Below, one piece after another: positions 33,088-40,535 of a stretch of DNA of 64,000 nt (the first letter of the stretch is position 1; every line of letters starts with the position of its first letter). The notes beneath the pieces are model-generated. The model saw nothing but the letters and a program-made list of their open reading frames with translations. It did no database searches and was not told the DNA's origin. The position numbers were made by a program, and so were the translations under genes. The DNA is taken from contig JAAVWC010000001.1 of assembly GCA_023910675.1 (NCBI GenBank), forward strand, positions 558,001 through 622,000. The letters are read 5' to 3'. Source of the stretch: Gemmatimonas sp. GTDB lineage: Bacteria > Gemmatimonadota > Gemmatimonadetes > Gemmatimonadales > Gemmatimonadaceae.

Positions 33088-35769
33088 ATGCCGTTGTTCG
33101 TGACTCCCCCATCCGACCGCCTCACTACCGCCCTCGCCGACCGCTACCGCGTCACCCGCGAGCTCGGCGCCGGCGGCATGGCCACCGTGTACCTCGCGCA
33201 CGACATCAAGCACGAGCGCGAGGTCGCCATCAAGGTGCTGCATCCGGATCTCGGGGCCGCGTTAGGCGCCGAGCGGTTTCTGAGCGAGATCAAGACCACC
33301 GCCAAGCTGCAGCATCCGCACATTCTGCCGCTGCTCGATTCCGGCGCGGCCGACGGGCTGCTGTACTACGTCATGCCGTACGTACGCGGCGAAACGCTGC
33401 GCACGCGGCTGGAGCGCGAGACGCAGCTGCCGATTGGCGACGCGCTGCGGATCGCGATGGAGGTGGCCTACGCGCTGCAGGCCGCCCACACGCTCGGCGT
33501 CGTCCACCGCGACATCAAGCCCGAGAACATCCTGCTGCAGGACGGGCACGCGCTCGTCGCCGACTTCGGCATCGCGCTCGCCGTGCAAACCGCCGGTGGC
33601 CAGCGCATGACGCAGACGGGACTCTCGCTCGGCACGCCGCAGTACATGAGCCCCGAGCAGGCCATGGGCGAGCGCACCATCGACGCGCGCAGTGACGTGT
33701 ACGCGCTCGGCGCGGTCACCTACGAGATGCTCACCGGCGACGCGCCGTTCACAGGGGCGAGCGTGCAGGCGATCGTGGCCCGCGTGCTCACCGAGCGTCC
33801 CGGGTCGATTCGTGCGGTGCGCGACACGGTGGCCGAGGGGGTCGAGGCGGCCGTCATGACGGCACTGGCCAAGTTGCCGGCCGACCGCCATGCGTCGGCG
33901 GCGGCGTTCGCGGCGGCGCTGCGTGCCCCAACGGTCTCGGCAACAACCGGGGTGGCCGCAACGGCGGTGCCGCCAGCGGCTCGCCCCCGATGGGGCGGGC
34001 GCGTTGCGGTGGCGGTGGCGCTCATGGCGACGGCGGCCGGTGGATACGCCGCCGGCCGACCGGGCGCGGGCGCTGCTCGCGTCGCCTCCTCGCCCGTCCT
34101 GCGCTTTCCGGTCGGCATCGATTCCCCCTATCGCGCCACCAGCATCGGCGCCACGCTCCTCCCTGATGGCTCGGGGATCGCCTTCATCGGCGACGGCCCC
34201 CCGGGGCACGGCATGTACCTGCGTCGCTTCGCCGACACGACCTTCCGGTACCTCGCGCTCCCCGACGCCTCGATTGGCACGGTCCCGACGCCCGACGGGC
34301 GCGCCCTGCTCACGTACGTGTTTACCAGCGCAGGGCTCTCCCGCGTCATGATCCTGCCGCTCAACGGCGATCCGGCGCGGCCGTGGACCGACTCGCTCCG
34401 CTACGGGCTCGCGGTGGATGAGGAAGGGTGGGTGTGGGGGAGTCACCACGATGCCGACGGCCTGTTCCGCGTGGCCCCCGATGGTGCGCGCACGGAGCGG
34501 CTCACGCGCCCCGACACGACCGCCGGCCAGGCCAGCCACCGGTTCCCGATCCTGCTACCGAAGGGCAAGGGGGCCCTCTTCAGCCTCGCCTGGCGCGACG
34601 GGCGCCCCATCGAGATCGGCCTGTACGATGCCGGCAGCCACACGGTGCGAAGCCTTGGCCCGGGGGTGCCCAACGCGCTCGTCGATGGCCGCTATCTCGT
34701 GTACGCCAACGACGCGCTGACGCTCCTCGCGCAGCGGTTCGATGTCGACCGGATGACGCTGGTGGGGCCGGCCGTGCCGCTCGTGGAGCGGGCCAGCACG
34801 CCATCGGGGGTGTTCGGGGTGGTGCCGGCGCGCAGCGGCGATGCCCTGTACTTCCTGCGCCCCCCCGGCAGCTGGTCTATCGTGCGTCTCGACGGCAACA
34901 CCGCCACGCCGTGGATCAGCGGTCGTGGCGACGACCCCCGGAACTTCCGCCTGGCACCCGACGGGCAGTCGGTGGCGCTGGAGACATTGGCCGGGATCGA
35001 GTTTCGGACCGGCGACGGCAGTGTGCGGCGATTGCCGCTGGCAGGATCGGTCACCCTCGCCGGCTATCTCCCGGATGGATCAGGGGTGACCTTCACCCGT
35101 GACCGGTCGCAGGGGGGCGCCAGCGCCGGCGTGCCCGTCGAGGTGGCGCCCGCCGACGGATCGCTCACCCCCCGTCGGCTCGACAATGGCACGACCGCGC
35201 TCCCCACGGTCTCGGCGGGGACGCTGGTTGGCATCGGGAGCGCGGGGGTCGTGCTCGTGCAGAAACGCGAGACGTTCAGCGAACTGCGCTTCGTCCCCCG
35301 CGATGGCGCACCGGCAGTCCGCATCGCCGAGAGCGGAGGGTCACCCGCCATAGCCCCCGACGGCCGGTTCGTCGCCTGGACGCGCAGCTCCAGCGATCCG
35401 ACCACGACGAGTGTGGTCATGGTGTCGGCGCTCCCCCCGGCCACCGGCAGCTGGGAGGTGGGCGCCGGCAGTACGCCCCGGTGGTCGGCGGATGCACGCA
35501 CGCTGTATTTCACCGAGCCGCGCATCTCGTACGACACCCGGCCGAGCGCCATTCTCAAGGTCACGGTCGGCGCCGGTGCCGCCTTCGCGGCGGGCCCGGT
35601 GTCGGTGGCTGCGGCGCCGCCCGCCAACGCCACGTCGATTTGGGACGTGGGGCGCGACGGACGCATCTACTGGCTCACCAGCACCGCGCAACAGCAGATC
35701 GTCTTCGTGCACAACTTCGCCCACCTCGTCGATAGCCTCGTCACGCAGGCCGGAGCCACGGCGAAATGA
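33088..35769 (+). CDS. Receptor-type Ser/Thr protein kinase with C-terminal beta-propeller (kinase 9)
   Basis: An 893-residue kinase from the ATG at 33088 (PLFVTPPSDRLTTALADRY); a GTG at 33100 is an alternative, and an upstream in-frame ATG at 33025 adds an unlikely tail. Lys49, Asp142, DFG 159–161. The stretch AMEVAYALQAAHTLGVVHRD groups it with kinase 8. The membrane segment (VAVAVALMATAAGGYAAG) lies around 310–327. The propeller is less regular than in other copies, with few full SPDG motifs (VPTPDGRALLTY, LAPDGQSVALE, AIAPDGRFVAWT). It overlaps a truncated kinase start by ATGA (35766–35769). Confidence 0.9.
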   Translation: MPLFVTPPSDRLTTALADRYRVTRELGAGGMATVYLAHDIKHEREVAIKVLHPDLGAALGAERFLSEIKTTAKLQHPHILPLLDSGAADGLLYYVMPYVRGETLRTRLERETQLPIGDALRIAMEVAYALQAAHTLGVVHRDIKPENILLQDGHALVADFGIALAVQTAGGQRMTQTGLSLGTPQYMSPEQAMGERTIDARSDVYALGAVTYEMLTGDAPFTGASVQAIVARVLTERPGSIRAVRDTVAEGVEAAVMTALAKLPADRHASAAAFAAALRAPTVSATTGVAATAVPPAARPRWGGRVAVAVALMATAAGGYAAGRPGAGAARVASSPVLRFPVGIDSPYRATSIGATLLPDGSGIAFIGDGPPGHGMYLRRFADTTFRYLALPDASIGTVPTPDGRALLTYVFTSAGLSRVMILPLNGDPARPWTDSLRYGLAVDEEGWVWGSHHDADGLFRVAPDGARTERLTRPDTTAGQASHRFPILLPKGKGALFSLAWRDGRPIEIGLYDAGSHTVRSLGPGVPNALVDGRYLVYANDALTLLAQRFDVDRMTLVGPAVPLVERASTPSGVFGVVPARSGDALYFLRPPGSWSIVRLDGNTATPWISGRGDDPRNFRLAPDGQSVALETLAGIEFRTGDGSVRRLPLAGSVTLAGYLPDGSGVTFTRDRSQGGASAGVPVEVAPADGSLTPRRLDNGTTALPTVSAGTLVGIGSAGVVLVQKRETFSELRFVPRDGAPAVRIAESGGSPAIAPDGRFVAWTRSSSDPTTTSVVMVSALPPATGSWEVGAGSTPRWSADARTLYFTEPRISYDTRPSAILKVTVGAGAAFAAGPVSVAAAPPANATSIWDVGRDGRIYWLTSTAQQQIVFVHNFAHLVDSLVTQAGATAK

Positions 35770-35826
35770 CCAACGTGCAATCCCGCCTCACCACCGCCCT
35801 GTCCGACCGCTATCGCGTTGACCGAG

Positions 35827-35863
35827 TTCAAGGGGTCAGAGTCGTTGAAGTCCGCGCCCCTTG
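35827..35863. repeat. REP-like palindrome inside a kinase remnant
   Basis: CAAGGGG (35829–35835) pairs with CCCCTTG (35857–35863), and the left arm carries AAGGGGTCAGAGTCG as in the copies at 57615 and, in variant form, at 5298 and 59687. Confidence 0.65.
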
Positions 35864-35881
35864 CGCGACCGTTTTTGGCGC

Positions 35882-35901
35882 TGGATATGCGTGGATATCC
35901 A
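35882..35901. promoter_or_regulatory. Operator-like repeats before the truncated vapB
   Basis: TGGATAT occurs twice, at 35882 and 35892 (10 bp apart), and the second is part of the palindrome TGGATATCCA (35892–35901). It ends 17 bp before the ATG at 35919. One-turn spacing suggests a binding site for the antitoxin encoded next. Confidence 0.4.
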
Positions 35902-35918
35902 TTCAGTGAGGCCAGCGA

Positions 35919-36194
35919 ATGACGGTCGCCCGCAGCAGGACCTTCCGGAGCGGTAACAGTGAAGCGCTCCGGCTCCCCAAGGACGTCGCCTTCGGCGACG
36001 ATGTGGAGCTGGTGCTGGTTCGCTCGGGCAATGTGATGACGATCTACCCGGCGGCGACGAGCGCGGGGTGCTGGTGCACAACTGGGGGCGTGAGCGGCGG
36101 CGCACGCTGCAGGAGGGGCGGCGGTGGCCGGCACCCCACGGGTCGGGCGGCACGGGCTTGCCCGTCGTCCTCCAGCGTGGCTAGTTTAAACTAG
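35919..36194 (+). pseudogene. Truncated AbrB/MazE-type VapB antitoxin without a toxin
   Basis: The first 45 residues (VARSRTFRSGNSEALRLPKD, VAFGDDVELVLVRSG, MTIYP) are a typical VapB of the SpoVT/AbrB type. From about codon 46 the frame becomes Gly/Cys/Arg-rich and ends in the next module's operator, so the toxin-binding tail has been lost by frameshift. In other frames of this stretch, pieces such as LVHNWGRERRRTLQEG hint at the original tail. No PIN gene follows. The N-terminal domain might still bind DNA. Confidence 0.7.
36181..36194. promoter_or_regulatory. Perfect 14-bp palindrome before the phd–vapC module
   Basis: CTAGTTTAAACTAG is a perfect palindrome, very AT-rich for this DNA, 27 bp before the ATG at 36222. 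A Phd-type antitoxin operator is the likely reading. Confidence 0.55.
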
Positions 36195-36221
36195 TCATCA
36201 ACCAGTTGCACCAGACGACCT

Positions 36222-36470
36222 ATGGAATCCATCGCCGCCTTCGACGCCAAGACGCGCCTCAGTGAGTTGCTCGAGCGTGCCGCCAACGGCGAGACGTTCG
36301 AGATCACCAAGCACGGACGCCCCGTTGGCAAGTTGGGGCCGCCCGATTCCGCACGCGATCCGAGGGTGGTCGCCGAGGCCGTCCAGCGCCTCAAGACCTA
36401 TCGGGGCGCGCTGAAGGGGCTGAAGGTCGACGAGGTGGTCGCGCTCAAGCATGTCGGCCACCGTTTCTGA
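36222..36470 (+). CDS. Phd/YefM-family antitoxin
   Basis: An 82-residue protein. ESIAAFDAKTRLSELLERAANGETFEI (in two parts: residues 2–15 and 16–28) and TKHGRPVGKL are the classical Phd/YefM DNA-binding and dimer domain. The C-terminal helix (VVAEAVQRLKTYRGAL, then GLKVDEVVALKHVGHRF) is the toxin-neutralising part. The stop overlaps the toxin ATG by one base. This antitoxin class differs from all others in the window, so the TA modules were gained separately and not by local duplication. Confidence 0.9.
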   Translation: MESIAAFDAKTRLSELLERAANGETFEITKHGRPVGKLGPPDSARDPRVVAEAVQRLKTYRGALKGLKVDEVVALKHVGHRF

Positions 36471-36886
36471 TGCCGGTCGTTCCTGACGTCTCGGCGATTC
36501 TCGGACAGGCGCTCGATGACGAGGATGCGACGTATGCGGAATCGGTGATCGGGGCGATCGCTCGCGACGAAGCCGTCGTGCCGACGCTCTTCTGGTACGA
36601 GATCCGGAACGTGCTCGTGATGGCCGAGCGGCGCAAACGCATCGGTGCGGCGCGCACCACGGCCTTTCTCTCGGACCTCGCCCTCCTGCCCTTCACGGTG
36701 GACGACCTGCCGCGCGAAGCCTCGGTGCTCGATATCGCGCGGCGACGGGCGCTGACCGTCTACGACGCCACGTATCTCGAACTCGCGCAGCGCATCGGCG
36801 CGCCCTTGGCCACGCTGAATCACGCGCTCATGGCGGCCGCCAAGAAGGAAGGCGTGGCGCTCTACAAGCCGAAGGCCACCAGGTGA
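36470..36886 (+). CDS. VapC-like PIN-domain toxin with one altered active-site position
   Basis: A 138-residue PIN domain. VVPDVSAIL (Asp6), FWYEIRNVLVMAERR (Glu near 45) and LTVYDATYLELAQR (Asp near 104) are in place. The usual fourth acidic residue (LATLD in most members) is Asn here (LATLNHAL), which may weaken metal binding; some active PIN proteins tolerate this. The last codons overlap the GTG of kinase 10 (36883–36886), so toxin and kinase translation are likely coupled, as in the AbiEii-like module at 7401. Confidence 0.85.
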   Translation: MPVVPDVSAILGQALDDEDATYAESVIGAIARDEAVVPTLFWYEIRNVLVMAERRKRIGAARTTAFLSDLALLPFTVDDLPREASVLDIARRRALTVYDATYLELAQRIGAPLATLNHALMAAAKKEGVALYKPKATR

Positions 36887-39600
36887 CCGAGATCGCGCAG
36901 CGCCTCGCCGCTGCACTAGCCGACCGCTACCGCGTGGAGCGCGAACTTGGGGCCGGCGGCATGGCCACCGTGTACCTCGCGCACGACCTGCGCCACGAGC
37001 GCGACGTGGCCATCAAGGTGCTGCATCCCGATCTGGGTGAAGCGCTCGGCGCGGATCGGTTCCTGGCCGAGATCAAAACCACCGCCAAGCTGCAGCACCC
37101 GCACATCCTGCCGCTGCTGGATTCGGGCGCGGCCGGTGGCTTGCTGTACTACGTCATGCCGTACATCACCGGCGAGACGGTGCGCGCCCGGCTGGAGCGC
37201 GAGCGGCAGCTGCCGGTGGACGACGCCCTGCGTATTGCGCGCGCGGTTGGCGATGCGCTGCAGTATGCGCACGAGCAGGGGATTATCCACCGCGACATCA
37301 AGCCGGAGAACATCCTGCTGCAGGGCGGGCACGCGCTGGTGGCTGACTTCGGCATCGCGCTGGCGGTGCAGCAGGCGGGCGGTCAGCGCATGACGCAAAC
37401 CGGTCTGTCGCTGGGGACGCCGCAGTACATGTCGCCGGAACAGGCGATGGGCGAGCGCACCATCGATGCCCGCAGCGACCAGTACGCGCTCGCGGCGGTG
37501 CTCTACGAACTGCTCGCCGGTGAGCCGCCCTTCACCGGGGCCACGGTGCAGGCGGTCATCGCCAAGGTGATCAGCGCCGAACCGGAGCCGCTGACCCTCG
37601 TGCGGAAGGCCGTGACGCCGGCGGTGGATGCCGCGGTGCGGCGCGCGCTGGCCAAGCTGCCGGCCGACCGCTTCGCGTCGGTGGCGGCGTTCCTCGCGGC
37701 GCTTGCCACCGCCGAGACGCTCGGTGTCGCGGGCCCGCCCGCCACCGCCACCGTCCGTGAGGGCACCAACCCGCGCTCGCGCTGGTCGGCAGTGGCCGTG
37801 GCCGGCACTCTGGCGGCCGTGCTCGGCCTGACCGCCGGGTGGGGGCTCTGCGGCGCCGCGCGCGCGGGCGGCACAGCGGCCGACATGGCAACGCTCACGC
37901 GGGTGCAGGCCACCTTCACCGGCGTGGCGGGGCTGCCGGCGCTCTCCGCCGACGGCGACGTGCTGGCGTACGTGGAGCGACGCTGCGCCCAGCCCAGCCA
38001 CGATGGCCATCAGAACGAGTTCGCGATGGGCGTCGATGCCGTCCCCTGCGTGGACCGCGTGCTGGTGCAGGACACCGGCTCCACGTCGCCGGTCACCGTG
38101 CTCCGCGGCGTGCGCGAGGTGCAGGACGTGCGGTGGACGCCTTCCGGCACCGCGCTCGTGCTGGCGGCGGCGCTCGATTCGGTGTCGCAGGGGACCTACG
38201 TGTTGCCCCGCCTGGGTGGGATCCCACGGCGCGTGGGGCCCATGGGCTTCGTGGACGTGCATGCGCGCGGCGACACGGCCCTGGTGCTCCCCGGCACTGC
38301 CGAGTTCCAGAGCGCGCCGTACGCGCTCGTGGTCGTGCTCGCCACCGGCCAGGTTGCGGACAGCGTGCGGATGCCCTCGCACTACCTCACCGGGATCGCC
38401 TGGTCACCCGACGGGGGCCACATCGCCACCACCGATGCGCGCGGTCGGGTGTACGTGGTGGATCGCGCCAACGGTCGGGCCGATTCGATCGCGGCGGCGA
38501 CGCGACAGCACCTGCGCTGGACTCCGGCCGGCGAGGCGCTGCTGTTCTTCCAGCCGGCCGCCGGTCGCGACGACGACTTCCTGCGGGTGGCGGTGGACCG
38601 GGCGGGACATTTCGTGGGCGCGCCGGTGCCGATCGCGCCGCGCGCGCAGATGGTGTTCCGCGGCAGCTTCGATGTGGCCCGGACCAGCGGTCTGGTCGCC
38701 GTCATCACCGGGAATGCCACCGGCGATCTCCACACCTTCCCGGTGCGCCTCGGCGAGCGGACGACGTCGCGGCAGGTAACCAGCGGCACCTCGTGGTACA
38801 GCTACCCGACCATCGCCCCCAACGGGCGCGCGATCTACTACCTGAGCGGTAACGGCAACGGCGATAACCTGTTCCGCGTAGCCACCGACACGCCGGAGCC
38901 CGTGGAAGAGGCGCTGACTACCGGGAACGGCGCCGGCGTGTCCATCTACTCGCTCGTGTCGCCCGATGGGCGCCGCGTGATCTTTCAGCGGTACCTTGGC
39001 GATTCGCTGCGTACGCTGGATGTGAACGTCGAAGGCCAGCCGGCGGTGAGCACCAGTCCGCTCGGGGCCGACGGCAGCTGGCGCCCCGGGCTCTTCCCGT
39101 TCGGCACCGATGGCGTGGCGGGGGTCTCGGCCGACCTGCGGGCGCTGCTGGTGGTGGAGGGGCGCGGCCGCCCGGTCCGCCGCGTCGCGGCCCCCGATTC
39201 CTTCCTCATCATGGCCACGGCCCTCAGCCCCGACGCCACGCGCATGGCCGTCGAGCTGTACGGACCGCGCGAAACGCTGTTCGGCGTCACGCCCATCGAC
39301 CGCTGGGACTTCATGGTGCTCGAGCGCGTTCCCGGGCCGGCTATCGGTACGTCGCTGTCATGGCGCGACGACGGGTTCGTGTACTACGGCGACTTCGATA
39401 CGGCGCTCCGGATGCCGGTGCTGCGCCGGCTGGACCCGCGCGCGCCCATCGCCGGGCGCGCGCGGGTCGCCCTCACCCTTCCCGAGCGGTGCAAGGTCCC
39501 GTCGGCCGTGGTGGCCGCCCGCGCGCCGGTGGGCACCTGTCTGGTGGAAGACTATCGCGGCGATGTGTACCTCTGGCGCCTCGACGGCGTGACGCGGTGA
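36883..39600 (+). CDS. Receptor-type Ser/Thr protein kinase with C-terminal beta-propeller (kinase 10)
   Basis: A 905-residue kinase, GTG start overlapping vapC. Lys45, Asp138, DFG 155–157. It combines island features (GAGGMATVYLAHDLRHERD) with its own variants: GEALGADRF, PYITGETVRARLE, and SDQYALAAVLYELLAGEPPF. The membrane segment (WSAVAVAGTLAAVLGLTAGW) lies at about 302–321 and is followed by a Cys (CGAARAGG). The propeller has fewer SPDG motifs (AWSPDGGHIATT, TIAPNGRAIYYL, LVSPDGRRVIFQ, ALSPDATRMAVE) and several Cys pairs suited to disulfides outside the cytoplasm. It is the last gene of the island; the next gene is convergent, 32 bp away, with a GC hairpin (39626–39641) without a T-run. 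Confidence 0.91.
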   Translation: MTEIAQRLAAALADRYRVERELGAGGMATVYLAHDLRHERDVAIKVLHPDLGEALGADRFLAEIKTTAKLQHPHILPLLDSGAAGGLLYYVMPYITGETVRARLERERQLPVDDALRIARAVGDALQYAHEQGIIHRDIKPENILLQGGHALVADFGIALAVQQAGGQRMTQTGLSLGTPQYMSPEQAMGERTIDARSDQYALAAVLYELLAGEPPFTGATVQAVIAKVISAEPEPLTLVRKAVTPAVDAAVRRALAKLPADRFASVAAFLAALATAETLGVAGPPATATVREGTNPRSRWSAVAVAGTLAAVLGLTAGWGLCGAARAGGTAADMATLTRVQATFTGVAGLPALSADGDVLAYVERRCAQPSHDGHQNEFAMGVDAVPCVDRVLVQDTGSTSPVTVLRGVREVQDVRWTPSGTALVLAAALDSVSQGTYVLPRLGGIPRRVGPMGFVDVHARGDTALVLPGTAEFQSAPYALVVVLATGQVADSVRMPSHYLTGIAWSPDGGHIATTDARGRVYVVDRANGRADSIAAATRQHLRWTPAGEALLFFQPAAGRDDDFLRVAVDRAGHFVGAPVPIAPRAQMVFRGSFDVARTSGLVAVITGNATGDLHTFPVRLGERTTSRQVTSGTSWYSYPTIAPNGRAIYYLSGNGNGDNLFRVATDTPEPVEEALTTGNGAGVSIYSLVSPDGRRVIFQRYLGDSLRTLDVNVEGQPAVSTSPLGADGSWRPGLFPFGTDGVAGVSADLRALLVVEGRGRPVRRVAAPDSFLIMATALSPDATRMAVELYGPRETLFGVTPIDRWDFMVLERVPGPAIGTSLSWRDDGFVYYGDFDTALRMPVLRRLDPRAPIAGRARVALTLPERCKVPSAVVAARAPVGTCLVEDYRGDVYLWRLDGVTR

Positions 39601-39632
39601 GCCGGCACCGCACCGACCTCGCCCCCCGCGCG

Positions 39633-40535
39633 TCAGCGCGGTGACGTCGTAGCGGCAGCCGCCGCCGTGAGATGGCGACGCAGCGACAGCCCCGGTCGAC
39701 CGTGACTGAACAGCCCACGATGTGAGGCATACAGCACGTTGAGCATCACCCGCCGTCGACCCACTGCGGCCCGCCGGTGGAACGCTTCCGTGTCTTCGAA
39801 GAACATGGTCCCGGCCGGACCCGTGATCGTCCGGATCGCCGCCCCGAAGCGTCGGTACGCTTCCGCATCGGTGATCGACGAGCGGACCGCATCGCGAAAT
39901 CCGCGACGCTGGTGGGTACCCGCAGCCACTTCGTGGGGCGCCGCGCTGCCATCCACGTCGGTCAGGTACACGAACAGGGTCAGCGACTGCCAGCCGCCGA
40001 AGTCGAAGTGAAACCATCGCTGTGGCCCCGCTTTGTCTCGGCCCTTCGCATCAGGCTCGACGATGCCGAGTGTGCATTCCAGCAGCACCGGCTCGCAGCC
40101 GAAGTGCGCACGGAGCACCGACAGGATGGCCGGATCGGACACCAACGCCTGCACGTCCGCATTCGCGTCGTTGGCATGCGTGTACGCATCGACCGGAAGG
40201 CCATCCGTGACGGCGCGGATGCGCGCCAGGAGCTCGGGGGGGAGCACACCCGCCACGTAGACGCTCTCTTCGCGAAGACGGCCCACCGCTTCGGCCACAT
40301 CGATCGGCGCCAGCAACGACGCCGTCGGCGTGAGGCCGCCCGGCTGCCGAGGCCTCGTGACCCGGATCGCGGCACGGAACAGATGTCGCCACGGCCCAAA
40401 GTGCACAATGGCACGGCCGGCACGGACGGACCACGCCACGCGCGGATACCGCTCCAGCCAGCTCCGGACACTCCGAAGGATTCCCGATAGCGCGGGAGAC
40501 GAACGCACGGCCAGTACATGCGACGATGGCGACAC
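39633..40535 (-). CDS. Phytanoyl-CoA dioxygenase (PhyH)-family protein
   Basis: A 300-residue protein, GTG start. The Fe(II)/2-oxoglutarate oxygenase core is visible: the HxD iron motif in WFHFDFGGWQSL, the distal His in EDTEAFHRRA, and an Arg in VGRRRVMLNVLYA suited to bind 2-oxoglutarate. An N-terminal basic stretch (residues 1–70) may contact membrane or nucleotide sugar. Members hydroxylate lipids or small molecules. It is single, convergent with kinase 10, and has no pathway neighbours, so the substrate is open. Confidence 0.8.
   Translation of the reverse strand: MSPSSHVLAVRSSPALSGILRSVRSWLERYPRVAWSVRAGRAIVHFGPWRHLFRAAIRVTRPRQPGGLTPTASLLAPIDVAEAVGRLREESVYVAGVLPPELLARIRAVTDGLPVDAYTHANDANADVQALVSDPAILSVLRAHFGCEPVLLECTLGIVEPDAKGRDKAGPQRWFHFDFGGWQSLTLFVYLTDVDGSAAPHEVAAGTHQRRGFRDAVRSSITDAEAYRRFGAAIRTITGPAGTMFFEDTEAFHRRAAVGRRRVMLNVLYASHRGLFSHGRPGLSLRRHLTAAAAATTSPR

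Larger units (their letters stand above)
35766..35909 (+). pseudogene. Kinase 5′ end cut by a REP-like element
   Basis: A 47-codon frame overlapping the kinase 9 stop. TNVQSRLTTALSDRYRVDR is the usual kinase start. After codon 20 the frame runs into a REP-like palindrome (35827–35863) and stops 27 codons later. The element interrupts the gene exactly before the glycine loop, and the rest of the kinase is gone. Confidence 0.85.

Noticed and set aside
3331-39600. Repeats of the kinase half as a CRISPR or other short-repeat array
   Set aside because: The repeats are whole coding domains of about 0.9 kb, not short spaced repeats.
3331-39600. Phage-defence kinase system (Stk2-like) as an explanation for the island
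   Set aside because: These kinases have a membrane helix and outer propellers, unlike cytoplasmic defence kinases, and no nuclease or other defence effector is linked to them.
39626-39641. Rho-independent terminator between kinase 10 and the PhyH gene
   Set aside because: The 6-bp GC stem has no T-run on either strand and lies partly inside the PhyH coding end.
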